DNA from: Bolinopsis microptera
Lineage: Eukaryota > Ctenophora > Tentaculata > Lobata > Bolinopsidae
DNA: 60,000 nucleotides
Reading direction: 5' to 3'
Assembly (NCBI RefSeq): GCF_026151205.1
Contig: NC_087072.1
Location: 7,614,084-7,674,083, forward strand
Under the pieces are notes generated by a model. That model did not search any database and was not told the DNA's origin. It saw only the letters and a list, made by a program, of their open reading frames with translations. The number at the start of each line of letters is the position of its first letter. Position 1 is the first letter of the stretch. Made by a program: the position numbers and the translations under genes. Shown here piece by piece: positions 14,501-25,394 of this stretch.

Positions 14501-17500
14501 ACATCCCTTTTTTAATACTGAAAATGAACAGCCTAATCCAGATGATACTTGCTTTTCTTGGGAATTCTAGAAGAATTAGCTCATGAACTATGTTCGCTGT
14601 CTATTTCAATGAGTTAAGTCGAGATCTTAGGCTTAGCGTTTGATATTTTTAAGCATTTTTAGAAGGGAGACCAATCAATATTATAAGAAGACTTGTTTTG
14701 TCAGATAATTCAGACTAAAACACTTCAACAGTTACATTTTCGAGAATTAATTGCCCAGAATTCTTAAAGAATTTGCTGATGCTTTGCAAAACTACAAAGT
14801 GCATCGGACTCCTCGCTCACTCTGATATTATTATGAGTTTTAAACACCTAACGGTCGATCCTAATTAGATGAACGGAGACCAGTACTCGTTCAGTGGACC
14901 TCTTCACGGACGTTTCAAAGCTGGATCTTCTCATGAAAATGTACATGATCGAGTTTTGGAATTGAGGTTTAGGTATTTGGTGAGCACCCGTGCCTGGTAT
15001 TAAATGCTTTAAGTGATCCAGGCTTGCAAAGAACTGACTTCCCTTGACACTTCTATCGAGCGAATTGCCTATTTCCTCCATTAGATAAGACTTAAGAGTG
15101 AGCCTTCTTTTAGACTCTAGTGTAAGTGTTGCTGCTCTATCGCCCACAAAATGTCTGGGAGGAGTAATCCTCATTGAGTTCATTCTGCATAACTTTGCTT
15201 GGAGTAGTACCACATTGCCGCACTGTAGCTCATATCATCGCTGATAGTGCGGCGCTGCAGGGCGATATCTTGCGTACCGGGTGCTTTTCACCAAACACTC
15301 CGAGGAATTTCCCCAAGGCTTTAATGACAAGTGTTTGTAGCCTCGATACAGTTCTCTCCCAGACAGTAAGAGTGAGCAAAAGTTCTATTTATATGGAGGA
15401 AATTCAAAAAATATTTCCTTGTGTTTAATATCATGGAATGAAGGTATCTTTTTTGGTCAAATGAGATCCGTCCACGCATACTTTGGATCGTTCAAGATTA
15501 TTGAGCAATTTTATCGAATAAAATACCACAAAAATTATTAGACGAAACATTTCGCGAGATTTGGACCAAACTGTTAATTTCAACAGGCTTATCCGATAAT
15601 TGAGGCTATTGAAAATTTATGTGTCCTTGATCTAACATCAATAGAATTAGTGTTTAACAGTTCGAAATTTCGCGTCAATAATATTATTCAATCAAAGATA
15701 ATTTAGTTAGGAATGTAAATTTCAAGCCGGTAATAGAACCTGCAAATTATGGTGCGAAGAGTTGACCTAACGGCTAATTCATCACATCCTTATATCGGGT
15801 ATTAAATCTAACAAACCTCTCTTGATTCATGGTGACTATTGACTAACCAACTACATTTCAGATTTCTACAGGAAGTGGTTCCTTACCACGGAGGTATTGC
15901 GGTAAAACACTGCCTGAGCCCATAACCGTCAACGGCACCAGAATATCTCTGCGGTTCAGCTCAGATAACATGTTATCAGGCCGCGGATTCTTTGCTACCT
16001 ACACCACCGTCACCGAGGAAAGCTCCAGTGAGTAGTACCCTCATTTTGTCGTCTGGGACGTTTTTTCGGTCTAATCGGTGCCCGGGATTTATTGCTTTTC
16101 AGTCGCTATATTAAATACCGCTGAGTTGACTTCTCAGGATGATGTTAGAACGTGTGATATAACTGGAGTACTTGAGTTTCACAAATGAGTGTTTGTCTCG
16201 CCTATTGATCTAAACAGTCCAAATCAACGAATTTACGATCCAAATTATGGCTGATTGATAAAACATTCTTTGAAATTTTAAGTACTTTGTCAGCGTAACA
16301 GTTAGTCGGTCTGTATCTCTAGAGCAATTCGTCTTAGTCCTCAACCACTGTACTTCATGTCATTCAGTACGTGGCATTTACCAACATGATTTCACTATAA
16401 GTTCTTGGAAGTCGACCGTTTAGGAATCGGGTCGCTCGATTACCACCCTATTGTTAAGAAGTCCTCTTATCTCAACAAAACGTTGTCAGGGACCTCATTC
16501 TAATTGTCATGTAGGATTTAGATCACGTTTGAGAATGAAATGTGCCTGGCACAGCCTGGCTCGATCGTAATGTTTTCTATTCCTCTTCACCTTAATTTCA
16601 TTAAATTTCCACCCGTCGTGCGAAGAGGAAATATTTAATTAATGAACGTGAACAACTTTGTCTCGATAAATTTCCAAATATTTATCCATCAACTAGGAGT
16701 AAAATCTTATATTAATTTAGAGTTCAAAATTCTTGAAATAAGTTATAATATTAATGTATGCAGGATCCACGTTTCATTAAATTCTAACTGAATCATAGAC
16801 TTATAAAGTTGCGCACTCCCTGAGCACAGTTGGTATTTAACAGCTGCGGACAAACACTCCATGAACCAAAACCCTGACTAATGGCTAGCGTTGGTACTCC
16901 CATCACTGCAATATCCCAACTATCACGTACCTATTTTTCACAACTACCCCGCCCTCAGATGTACCAGTATGTGAGGAGAAGTTCTACAGCGTACGAGGTA
17001 CTATTAACTACAGCAGAGACGGCAATGTTGTGTGTGATACCTACACCTACATCATCGCTCTACCTTCTTCCTTCCAGTTATCTTACAAATACAATGTGAG
17101 TACTTACTAATTAGTACTAACTGATTAGTACTTACTAATTAGTACTTACTAATAAGTGAGTCACTATAAGTACAGTTTATTGACCTGATCAAAGCGACTG
17201 AAATTTCTATTTTAATCAAAGTTTTGTTGCAATATTTTGTCTTGTAAACGTTTGACAACTGCTGCTGAGCCGCCAACTGGATTATATTTTTGAAATATAA
17301 ATGTTATAGTTTTATTTCTATCCAGGGAAAGCTTGGTGCGAACAGCGATGTCTCAGTCTACAGATCCACCACGGAACTACTCACCACATACCGCCACACC
17401 ACTGAAATAACCGGCTCTAAAACTCTCTCCAACTTGTTAAAAATCGTCGTTAACTCCACTCAACAAGACGACTCTTTCCACCTGTCTTGGAAGAGCAAGG

Positions 17501-18537
17501 ACAAAGGTTTGTCATTGTCTATCATCGTTTAATTGAATTTAGAGACACTCTGTTAATTGACTGGAGTCTAAATATAGATATGATGTTCTGCACTCTATCC
17601 CACGATTATCCATCCTCATTCTCTATTTACAGACAATAGACATATTGTAAATTGGCTGGATTCTTAACATACGGCTGTTTTGTGTCATTCACTAGAATGT
17701 TCCGTGTATTTTTACTTCTGCTCAGTTCCAAGCTTAGAGCTCACTTAGTACCATGTGTTGACATCTTAATATTAATTTCATAATAAGTCTAAAATATAAA
17801 TATTCTAAGACAGCTACAGTACAATATACGCCACGTCGCATGATCCAACGAGATAAATCATATTATCAAGTTAACATTGGAGGTTTATTCTAACTAAAAA
17901 GCAAGCTTAATCATACAATTAACTTTGAAATTATGAAAAAGCACTAGTTGTACAATTGATGATATATGGTGCTTATCAGTACATACCAATCTTTTTCACT
18001 ACTTATATCAAAACAGCTCCTTAATTGATATAATATAGAGAATCAAAAGTAAGATTATTCCGGATAAGATTATATTAGATAGCAAATGTTTGAAGTTATT
18101 TATTTATTAAAACTGTTCATTGTCCAGGTATCTGTGGAGGTACACGCAGGGCCACTAAAACCCCACAAAACATCTACTCTCACCGAACTCTCAACGAAAC
18201 GGACCTCGCACCCCACCAAACCTGCGTCTGGTCTATCAGCTCTAAGAACGGAGTGTCTCTGAACTTCCTAACATTCGACCTGGCTGGTGACGTCATCAGA
18301 GAGGACCCCTCTCAGTCCCGTGACGTCATCACGAGTCATCGTCTCAGGCGGAGGGGAGGCGGCAAGTGCCGTGTCAACTACCTTGAGATAACGGACGGTA
18401 GTAGAAAGGTTGGGCGGTTCTGCAATGAACGAAAACAATTGGTCTACGTCTCAAAAAGTAAAAATGTGAAACTGAAACTGGTTACCAAGAGAGACCCTGG
18501 AAAAGGTTTTCATGTCAAATTTTCTCGGTTAACTTGA
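5519..18537 (+). CDS. Tolloid/BMP1-like astacin metalloprotease (5' incomplete)
   Basis: Secreted zinc protease of the astacin family with CUB and EGF modules, expected to act extracellularly on matrix or signalling proteins. Exons whose phases agree throughout: 5519-5644, 6469-6583, 7728-7877, 8223-8342, 8875-9014, 11085-11180, 12137-12266, 12765-13006, 13404-13612, 15862-16027, 16959-17095, 17326-17506, 18128-18537; about 739 residues. The first exon holds the end of a propeptide and a furin-like RRKR just before the mature domain. Exon 3 has [19 protein letters not shown] (three zinc His plus catalytic Glu) after the CCSWVGR loop. Exon 4 has the Met-turn SIMHY. Then come CUB1, a Ca-binding-type EGF ([10 protein letters not shown] start), CUB2, a divergent CUB-like domain and a last CUB, ending in TGA. 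The order CUB-EGF-CUB-CUB-CUB is unlike canonical tolloid. The start codon and signal peptide are missing, so the coordinates cover only the supported part. Confidence 0.93.
9005..9800 (+). repeat. 16-unit tandem repeat copying the protease exon-5 splice donor
   Basis: About 16 direct repeats of 46-52 bp, starting in the last bases of protease exon 5 and continuing into the intron. Each unit carries the exon-end/donor sequence (ACTAGCG|GTTAGT or a close variant) and then TCATTCCAGAGACCAG or TCATTCTAGAGACCAG, which resembles a 3' splice site. The first unit's GT at 9015 is the donor required by reading-frame phase. Variants such as AACGGTTAG, TGCGGTTAG and GCGGGTAG recur in a partly alternating order, suggesting later amplification of multi-unit blocks. 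Confidence 0.93.
10752..10808. repeat. (TG)n microsatellite in a protease intron
   Basis: Dinucleotide TG run with a few interruptions, inside the intron between exons 5 and 6 of the protease gene. An open frame on the minus strand here is only the translation of the repeat. Confidence 0.9.
17096..17162 (+). repeat. Palindromic TTAGTACTTACTAA repeats at a splice donor
   Basis: Directly at the exon-11 donor (GTGAGTACTTACTAA) the intron continues with several copies of TTAGTACTTACTAA and TACTAATTAGTA, which are partly self-complementary. Only about 65 bp long. Confidence 0.8.
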
Positions 18538-21050
18538 AATAGCTGCACTTTTAGGTGAGCGCTCTGGGCGTTTAGTTTAATTATGATGCTGAAGTAAACG
18601 ACAGGTTATGCTGTGGTGCGATGTAAAGATAATATTGTAAAGAATTGACTCATCGTGATGAGGATGAGAAGCTTGAATAATCTGGCGAGTTTTGAGACAA
18701 AAACTTGAAGTCTTCTTAAACTTCTGCCGACCTGACTTTTGTTAATTTGAATCCGCTAAGTAAGCCGTTTTAATGTCTGATAAAGGGGATTTTTTGGGGA
18801 TATTGTAAAAAAACCCCATCTCCAAATTTACCAAATAAATATCCTTTTATCCCCAAAATCGCTGTTTAATCTCCATTATGAATATTAAATTATGCATTCT
18901 TGATGACTGAAGAAACGACTAAATGATTTTTCAATTGCCTGATTGTACTTTTTTCTCACAACTCTTGTTCAATTTCATTTTCAAACGACTTGTTGGATTG
19001 GCAAGTACAAATAACGACATGAATTATTTAGATTATTTATTTTTCTTTTGATTCAAATCCCACATTATGATGTAATGGACGTTAAACTTTGAATGTCCAA
19101 AAATAATGTATGATATTACGTTTTTGAGTATATTTGACCTAATATTAGTGGGATTATTTACATTTTATATTTGAAGGGAAGGGATGAAATACGATTGATC
19201 CTAATTTAATAATTACCCCGACTTTTCTCTTTTGATGTGACTGACATGATGTGACTTTGGAGTTAACCTCACGACAACCTTTGATGTTTACCCGATAATA
19301 TGTCAGTTTGCAAAAAATAAAAAAGGTCCCCACAAAATCGAAATTGTATACTTATTTGTTAGCAGTTGACAAAAAGGAGTAACAGAACGTAATCGTTTTA
19401 TCCTCGTCTTTACAGAAAAGAATTATTGCAGTGTCAGTGGTGTTTTTAGGTTCATTGACACTCTCAGTTTGCTATATTCTATGGAAAATGGAAATTCTGC
19501 ATTTTTGACATGTGGAAAATGTCGAGAAAGTTTGATTTGAACTTATTATTCTTCAATGATATTTCATCTTATATGCTTTACCTTGTGTAGAATTATTTCA
19601 AAAAGTTATGAAATCGCTTAATTTAGTGTTTGATTTCTTATTCAATATAATTTGGTGTGTTTTATCACTTAAAAAAGATAAATAAAAAAACTTGAATTGT
19701 CTTTACGTGTGATAACCAATGCTGGTCTGACATCAATAATCAATAGTTTCCCAGGAAGGAATTGTATCTAAGTTATGTGATGTTGGACGACATTGGGCCA
19801 ATCTTTGACCAGATGGACGCTGTGGTTCGTGGAGCAACTTTTGTCGTTTTTTGTAAGTTTATGACATTGACATATTACCTACACTTAGAGACCACGAACT
19901 GCCTCATTGCTCATGTCGCCGCGGCCGGGTCCGTTCGAAACGATTATAATCATAATGTTTATTGTTTAAAGGTATCATCCGTAAATTTTCCTAGTAAAAA
20001 TCCAAGGTTTTTAAGGTCATTCGAGCGGAGACCATGGCCTATTGGGCGCCTATCGGGCGCCTATAAGACGCCTAATCCTATCGGGCGCCTTACCATGGCC
20101 AATACTACGGCACATGTTTGACCGTTTTTTAGTTATTTTATCGTAGTTATTAAAGTAGTGCGCGAAGACTTGACGGATGATACTCCATACTCGTCTAATT
20201 TATTTTTGAAGTATATAGCACGCTGCGCTTTCTTCTCGAAAATTTAGCCTGAGGCAAGTGCTACGAAGTATGACAAAGTGAATTTACTGCGCAGCTCATA
20301 TCAGTGTTCATGAACACAGAATAGAAGTTCGAAATTTCCAGGCAATGTAATGCTACAAAACAATTGTCGTACAAAAGCTTACTGGGCCGCGCTCAGCCTG
20401 TCATTCCACCTAATCTCTATTTTATGTTTATGAACATGATAGCCTGAGGTCCCCAGGTAAAGAAAAGCCCGCATAACATTAATCAATAATGCGCGCGACG
20501 CGTTGACAGATGTTAATCGTCTAAATTTCTTCGAAGTAGCGCGCGCCGCTTTCTTCTCGAAAGTAGCGCGCGCTGGGCCAGATCATTAAACAATGGTTAT
20601 CAAGCATGGCGCTCTTTTTAATTTGTAAGCTTGGCTTGCAATGCACATGACAAACAACGTATTTTGTTGTCATACGTTGTATGACCCGCCGCTCACGAGC
20701 ATGCACGGCTCCCCTTGTATCATATTAAGAACGATTAAGGGTTGAAACAACCGTGGGCGGTGGGTTTCACGACATGGTACAATTGTATTTTCAATTTTGT
20801 ATTTAAATTAAATAAAATTCACAAAAATGAAAAATAAAAATTAGCATTCGCGAATTAATTAGCATTCGCGAGGGCTCTGGTAAGTGCACGCGCAAAACCT
20901 TTTGTACTAGAAGCAAACGCGTTTCAAGTTGAAAAATTTGTGTTAGGCACCCTTTTCGTTCACCTAAGCCGCGCGAACTGAACTTGAAACTATCATTGAT
21001 AATTTTTGCTTCGCACGCTCATCTAGATCTGAGGGAAAAAAAGAAAAAGA
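18538..21050. other. 3' flank of the protease gene and intergenic DNA
   Basis: AATAAA-type candidates occur downstream of the protease stop (for example near 18832, 19315 and 19678). From about 20040 the sequence becomes locally GC-rich: short units around GGGCGCCTAT at 20040-20095, and a diverged repeat around 20155-20250 and 20488-20580 sharing GCTTTCTTCTCGAAA. A 119-codon open frame at 19762-20121 shows no recognisable domain and is not called. Confidence 0.5.
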
Positions 21051-21052
21051 AA

Positions 21053-21167
21053 GGGGGGACCCCCAACCCATGTAGCTGAGACACCTCACAGCAAGTAGAC
21101 CAAAGTGGCTCTTGCTTGTGAAGGGTGTATCAACTATCCGCCGAGGCGGTGGGTTGGGAGTCCCCCC
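21053..21167 (-). repeat. Inverted repeat in the retroelement 3' region
   Basis: Arms at 21053-21070 (GGGGGGACCCCCAACCCA) and 21150-21167 pair at 17 of 18 positions around a loop of about 80 bp. It lies just downstream of the minus-strand endonuclease ORF, so it would form a stem in the retroelement's 3' untranslated RNA. Its role is unknown. Confidence 0.7.
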
Positions 21168-21244
21168 TGGGATCATTTCTTCCGTAAAATTTTACACATT
21201 ATAAAAGCTACAATAAATTATTTATAAAATTTACATAAACAAAC

Positions 21245-22084
21245 TTAAGAGAGCTCGAAGCTCGTCTTCTGAGGAATGAGATTGAAGGATACGTCATCCA
21301 GTCCAAGGTGCTGGGCTTTTTGTCTTCCTCTGATTCCCCTGAGTGCTATGAGTGTGCTTCGTAGCAGATCAAACCTGAATCGTGTTCTGATGTGATTTTT
21401 GACCTGGCTCTTAGCTTCTTTATTGTGGTCAGCTATCCTTTCAGAAATACGATCTACAAACACAGTGCAGAGTGGGCCCATACCTCCGGATGTTGTAAAG
21501 ACTAGTGGGACAAAGGACCCTTTCTCTGACTGAAGTACTCTCTCCTCATAGAGATCTTTCTTCTCTTTCTCATGCGCACTGTAGATTTTATCTAGTGGCT
21601 TAAATGTACTGGAGTCGCAATTAGGATGAGTGACCCTGATGTCAAAGAATGTTCTTTCGAATGGTGCATACAGTCCAACAGCTGCTACGTCCAGACGGGC
21701 TTCATCCTGGGTGTTGGTCTTCCTGGAGAATGAAGTTGGTTGGACAGGTAGGAGTGCAGGTTCTATCCTTACATCCTTACACTTTGCTTCTTGAAGGAAG
21801 AAAGCTGCAGTGTCTCTAATGGCATTGTGGCGCATGCAAACGTATCCACCTAATTTACAATCAAGGGAGTGGTAGACACTGTTTGCATGTCCGCAAGCAC
21901 ATTTAGAGGGTACTCCTTGGATCTTCCATCCATAGCGTAGGCGTATGCTGTCTTGGAACTCTTGCTTGTTTAGAACATAGTTGAGGTCCTTTAGAGGTAA
22001 TACTGAAAGCCATGTTGATGCTCCCTTCTCTCTTGCTTGGTTTAAGTGGCTCTTAAGAAGATGATCTGACCCATTATAAAGCAT
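21245..22084 (-). CDS. Non-LTR-type retroelement ORF, C-terminal endonuclease-like region
   Basis: 279 codons open from an ATG, with no frameshift. Residues 62-76 have a CxCG...H...C zinc-knuckle pattern, followed by GG and RHNAIRD (79-91). Then come E108, RLD (130-132), FFDIR (146-150) and HEKEKKDLYEERV (171-183), then GSFVPLVFTTSGGMG (189-203). The CCHC-then-acidic/Lys layout matches the restriction-like (PD-(D/E)XK type) endonuclease tail of some non-LTR retrotransposons, and very similar tails are common in cnidarian and sponge genomes (from memory, not searched). No reverse transcriptase domain remains upstream: the inverted-repeat element starts 112 bp away, so this is probably a 5'-truncated copy. 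The ATG may be internal to the original polyprotein. Confidence 0.75.
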   Translation of the reverse strand: MLYNGSDHLLKSHLNQAREKGASTWLSVLPLKDLNYVLNKQEFQDSIRLRYGWKIQGVPSKCACGHANSVYHSLDCKLGGYVCMRHNAIRDTAAFFLQEAKCKDVRIEPALLPVQPTSFSRKTNTQDEARLDVAAVGLYAPFERTFFDIRVTHPNCDSSTFKPLDKIYSAHEKEKKDLYEERVLQSEKGSFVPLVFTTSGGMGPLCTVFVDRISERIADHNKEAKSQVKNHIRTRFRFDLLRSTLIALRGIRGRQKAQHLGLDDVSFNLIPQKTSFELS

Positions 22085-22189
22085 CTTGAATCCTGATCAA
22101 CACTCCTAAACCTTAAACAGGCCATGGAGTGCTTGTTAGGTGGGGGTCTAGACTGCTTTTTGTTGTGATGTGAATTTGTGGATTTTATT
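22085..22189. other. Spacer between retroelement ORF and inverted-repeat element
   Basis: About 105 bp with no recognised coding content. It ends at the target-site copy TTTATC (22190-22195). Confidence 0.4.
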
Positions 22190-22252
22190 TTTATCGGGGG
22201 GGGTGTCACGTCCGTCTATGTCCGCTTGTCTCATAGAATCCAAAAAGGACAG

Positions 22253-22345
22253 GACATAGGCGGACATAGGCGGACATAGGCGGACATAGACGGACATAGG
22301 CGGACATAGGCGGACATAGACGGACATAGGCGGACATTAATGGAC
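22253..22345. repeat. CGGACATAGG minisatellite in the element's left end
   Basis: Around nine copies of a 10-bp unit (CGGACATAGG or CGGACATAGA), the complement of the unit found near the right end. Together the two arrays lengthen the element's inverted ends. Confidence 0.85.
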
Positions 22346-22499
22346 ACCTAAATTGCTAAATAAAATGTTCAATTTTTGCTGTTATAGGGGGATCATGTTT
22401 TTTGTCCGTTCGGTACCCTATATTTTCAAAACGGACAAAAAATAGAGCGGACAAAAACGGACAAAAATGGACAAAAACGGACAAAAATGGAAATAACAT

Positions 22500-23108
22500 T
22501 TAGATGCTTCCTCCTCCTACTCTTCCTCCTCCTCCCCCTGGGTCTTCCTGATCTTCCTCAGTCCTCTTCCTCCTCCCCTCCTCAGTCCTCCTCTTACTCC
22601 TCCTCCTCGTCCTCAGTCCTCCTCATCAGTCCTCAACAGTCCTCCTCCTCCCCAGTCCTCCTCCTCCTCCTGAGTCCTCCTCCTGGGTCCTCCTCCTCCT
22701 CTTCATCCTCCTCCTCTTCCACCTCAGCCCTCAGTCCTCCTCAGTCCTCCTCATCCTTCTCCTCAGTACTCCATCCTCCTCCTCAGTCCTCCCCCAGTCC
22801 CCCTCCTCCTCCTATTCAGTCCTCCTCCTCCTCCTCCTCCTTCTCAGTCCTCCTCAGTCCTCCTCCTCCTCCTCCTCTTCCCTCTCAGTCATCCTCCTCA
22901 GCCATCCTCCTCAGTCCTCCTCAGTCCTCCTCCTCAGTCCTCCTCCTCCTGGGTCCTCCTCCTCCTCTTCATCCTCCTCCTCTTCCTCCTCGGTCCTCAG
23001 TCCTCCTCCTCCTGGGTCCTCCTCCTCATCCTTCTCATCAGTCCTCCTCCTCCCCAGTCCTCTCCCAGTCCCCCTCCTTCTCCTCCTCCTATTCTTCTTC
23101 TTTGTAGG
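22500..23108. repeat. TCC-rich (CCTCCTCAGT) low-complexity array, left block
   Basis: Pyrimidine-only-like sequence built from TCCTCC, CAGTCC and GGGTCC motifs. A stretch near 22530-22680 is almost identical to 24560-24720 in the right block. It reads through as a Ser/Pro-rich open frame, but the codon content is just the repeat. Confidence 0.9.
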
Positions 23109-23208
23109 GGGCAGTGGTCTTTACTACTAAGGAATAGATCAAAACCACTATAAGAGCATTGAAGCCCTGTGCTTACCCCGGTAAAGTTAATCTGTGAAGA
23201 AAGCAAGG

Positions 23209-24225
23209 TTAAGCCTTGTCCTCTCCACATTTGGTAAAACGTTTTGTTGCTTGTATAAAGCCGATGATCCTTGGTAATGAGAACTTGTCCACTATATCTG
23301 TCACACTAAGGTAGAAGGAGTCAAAGTATCCTCCTCGCTGGTAAGACCATTTCGGGCACTGACCAATAAAGTGGTTCATTGTCTCCTCTTCCATGAGACT
23401 GTGTGGACAGGTTTTAGGGACAGTTGTCGGCTTGTACTTATTGATGTGATAGTTTAATTCACAATGTCCCGTGAGGAATTGTGTTGCTGTTCTTGTGCTC
23501 TCTTTGCCAAGTTTCGGGATTGATCTGGCGAACTTTTGTCTCCATACTCGTTTAAAGTGAGTTTTGGGTAAAGTTCTCCATCTTTCCCTCATCTTCCGAT
23601 GACTTATACTCCGCAGTGCTCCCTTCCATAATACTTTTGGTATTGGTAGTTGCACTTGAACGAAGTCCAGATTGTCGGAGCCTTTTTTGGCAAGAGAGTC
23701 TGCCTTTTCGTTGCCATCGTAGCCTTTGTGAGCTGGTATCCATCGTAGTAGGACTTGATTGTCCATTGCTAGTTGGTTAAGCTCACTTATAGCCGTGCTG
23801 GTGCTTTTAGATTTGACTTTGATGTTGCTCATTGCCATTATTGTCGCCTGGCTATCGCAGTTTATGATTATTTTTCTAGTTTTGGTCCCAGATTCCCGTA
23901 ATATTTTTGCCGTAGGCACGGCCTGTAAGACGGTTGAGTTGATTCCTAGGTGGTATGACTCCTCACATGTGGGGTTGTCGTTGTCCACAATGTACACTCC
24001 TGCTCCAACTTTTTCATTCATTTTGGAGCCGTCTGTGTAACATTGTATAGTATTGGTATCATTCTCGATTACCTCATACTCAGAGAGTCGGGGAATTTCT
24101 GTGTTGAAGCCAATGTCAACATTCAGTGATGTTGTCTGTTGATCTTGTCCTTGAGAGTTGAGACTGATAGCCTTTAGTAACTGTTCATTAAGTTTTGTGT
24201 GGGTGGTTAGGTTGCCCTTCTTCAT
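23209..24225 (-). pseudogene. Truncated retrotransposon RNase H ORF with a substituted catalytic Glu
   Basis: 338 codons open from an ATG. Residues 62-85 carry the RNase HI start CYTDGSK (Asp65). NCDSQA (Asp124) and WIPAHKGYDGNEKADSLAKKG (162-182, Asp176) follow, as in the RNase H domain at the C-terminus of jockey/I-like non-LTR elements. The C-terminal part has the usual zinc-type tail: CPHS at about 273, then H285 and C290. The position expected to hold the second catalytic acid (QAE in relatives) reads QAVP (101-104), so the active site is probably broken. There is no reverse transcriptase upstream: the frame starts right at the edge of the TCC array. I treat it as a captured or dead fragment even though the frame is uninterrupted. 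Confidence 0.8.
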
Positions 24226-25140
24226 GTCCTCCTCCTCCTCCTCAGTTCTCCTCAGTTCTCCTCAGTCCTCCTTCTCATTTCTCCTAAGTCCTCCTCCTGA
24301 GTCCTCCTCCTGAGTCCTCCTCCTCTTCCTTCTGAGTCCTCCTCCTGAGTCCTCCTCCTCCTCCCTCTCAGTCATCCTCCTCAGTCATCCTCCTCAGTCA
24401 TCCTCCTCAGCCATCCTCCCCAGCCATCCTCCTCAGCCATCCTCCTCAGTACTCCTCAGTACTCCTCAGTCCTCCTCCTTCTCAGTCATCGTCAGTCCTC
24501 CTCCTCAGTCTTCCTCAGTCCTCCTCCTCCTGGGTCCTCCTCCTCCTCCTCCTCCTGGGTCCTCCTGGGTCTTCCTGATCCTCCCCAGTCCTCTTCCTCC
24601 TCCCCTCCTCAGTCCTCCTCCTACTCTTCCTCCTCGTCCTCAGTCCTCCTCATCAGTCCTCAACAGTTCTCCTCCTCCCCAGTCCTCCTCCTCCTCCTGG
24701 GGCCTTTTCCTGGGTCCTCCTCCTGGGTCCTCCTCCTCCTGGGTCCTCCTCCTCCTTGGTCCTCCTTCTCCTCCTCAGTCCTTCTCCTCCTCCTCCTCAG
24801 TCCTCTTCCTCCTCTTCCTTCTCCTCCTCCCTCTCAGTCATCCTCCTCAGCCATCCTCCTCAGCCATCCTCCTCAGTCCTCCTCCTTCTCATTCCTCCTC
24901 AGTCCTCCTCCTGAGTGCTCCTCCTCCTCAGTCATCCTCCTCAGTTCTCCTCCTCCTCCTCCTAGGTCCTCCTTCTGGGTCCTCCTCCTCCTCCTCCTGG
25001 GTCTTCCTGATCCTTCTCCTCCCTCTCAGTCATCCTCCTCAGTCATCCTCCTCAGTCATCCTCCTCAGCCATCCTCCTCAGCCATCCTTCTCAGCCATCC
25101 TCCTCAGTACTCTTCAGTACTCTTCAGTACTCTTCAGTCC
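24226..25140. repeat. TCC-rich low-complexity array, right block
   Basis: Same composition as the left block, with recurrent CAGTCATCCTCC and CAGCCATCCTCC units. It abuts the 5' end of the RNase H frame on one side and the GTCCGCCAAT minisatellite on the other. Confidence 0.9.
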
Positions 25141-25145
25141 TCAAA

Positions 25146-25394
25146 ATGTTTGTCCGCTAATGTCCACCAATGTCCGCTAATGTCCACCAATGTCCATCCA
25201 AGTCCGCCAATGTCCGTCCGGGTCCGCCAATGTCCGTCCGAGTCCGCCAATGTCCGTCCTAGTCCGCCAATGTCCGTCCGAGTCCGCCAATGTCCGTCCG
25301 TGTCCGCCAATGTCCCAAAAAACACGTCCGTTGTCTCATAGAATCCAAAAAGGACAGGACATAGGCGGACATAGACGGACATGACACCCCCCCC
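25146..25394. repeat. GTCCGCCAAT minisatellite and right terminus
   Basis: About 16 copies of GTCCGCCAAT/GTCCGTCCGA-type units at 25150-25315, a short unique stretch, then the C8-ended inverted repeat. Nearly identical to 3025-3113. Confidence 0.9.

Larger units (their letters stand above)
22196..25394. mobile_element. 3.2-kb terminal-inverted-repeat element with minisatellite ends
   Basis: The left end is GGGGGGGGTGTCACGTCC and the right end is the inverse complement (GGACATGACACCCCCCCC), with about 28 bp of inverted repeat in total and only one or two differences. The element is flanked by a perfect 6-bp direct repeat TTTATC at 22190-22195 and 25395-25400, the footprint of an insertion. 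Inside the left end are CGGACATAGG minisatellite copies (22253-22345) and a second CGGACAAAAA-type array (22430-22492). TCC-rich arrays and a minus-strand RNase H ORF follow, then a GTCCGCCAAT minisatellite before the right end. No transposase was found, so the element is presumably non-autonomous. The family is not one I can name. Confidence 0.8.

Noticed and set aside
14848-15213. 121-codon minus-strand frame in a protease intron
   Set aside because: No motif, and no support from splice sites or context.
19762-20121. 119-codon open frame
   Set aside because: Starts with ATG but has no recognisable domain, and its end is made of the GGGCGCCTAT short repeats.
22487-23107. 206-codon Ser/Pro-rich frame with a signal-peptide-like start
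   Set aside because: It is the translation of the TCC-rich array; the hydrophobic start comes from CTCCTC codons and composition is uniform.
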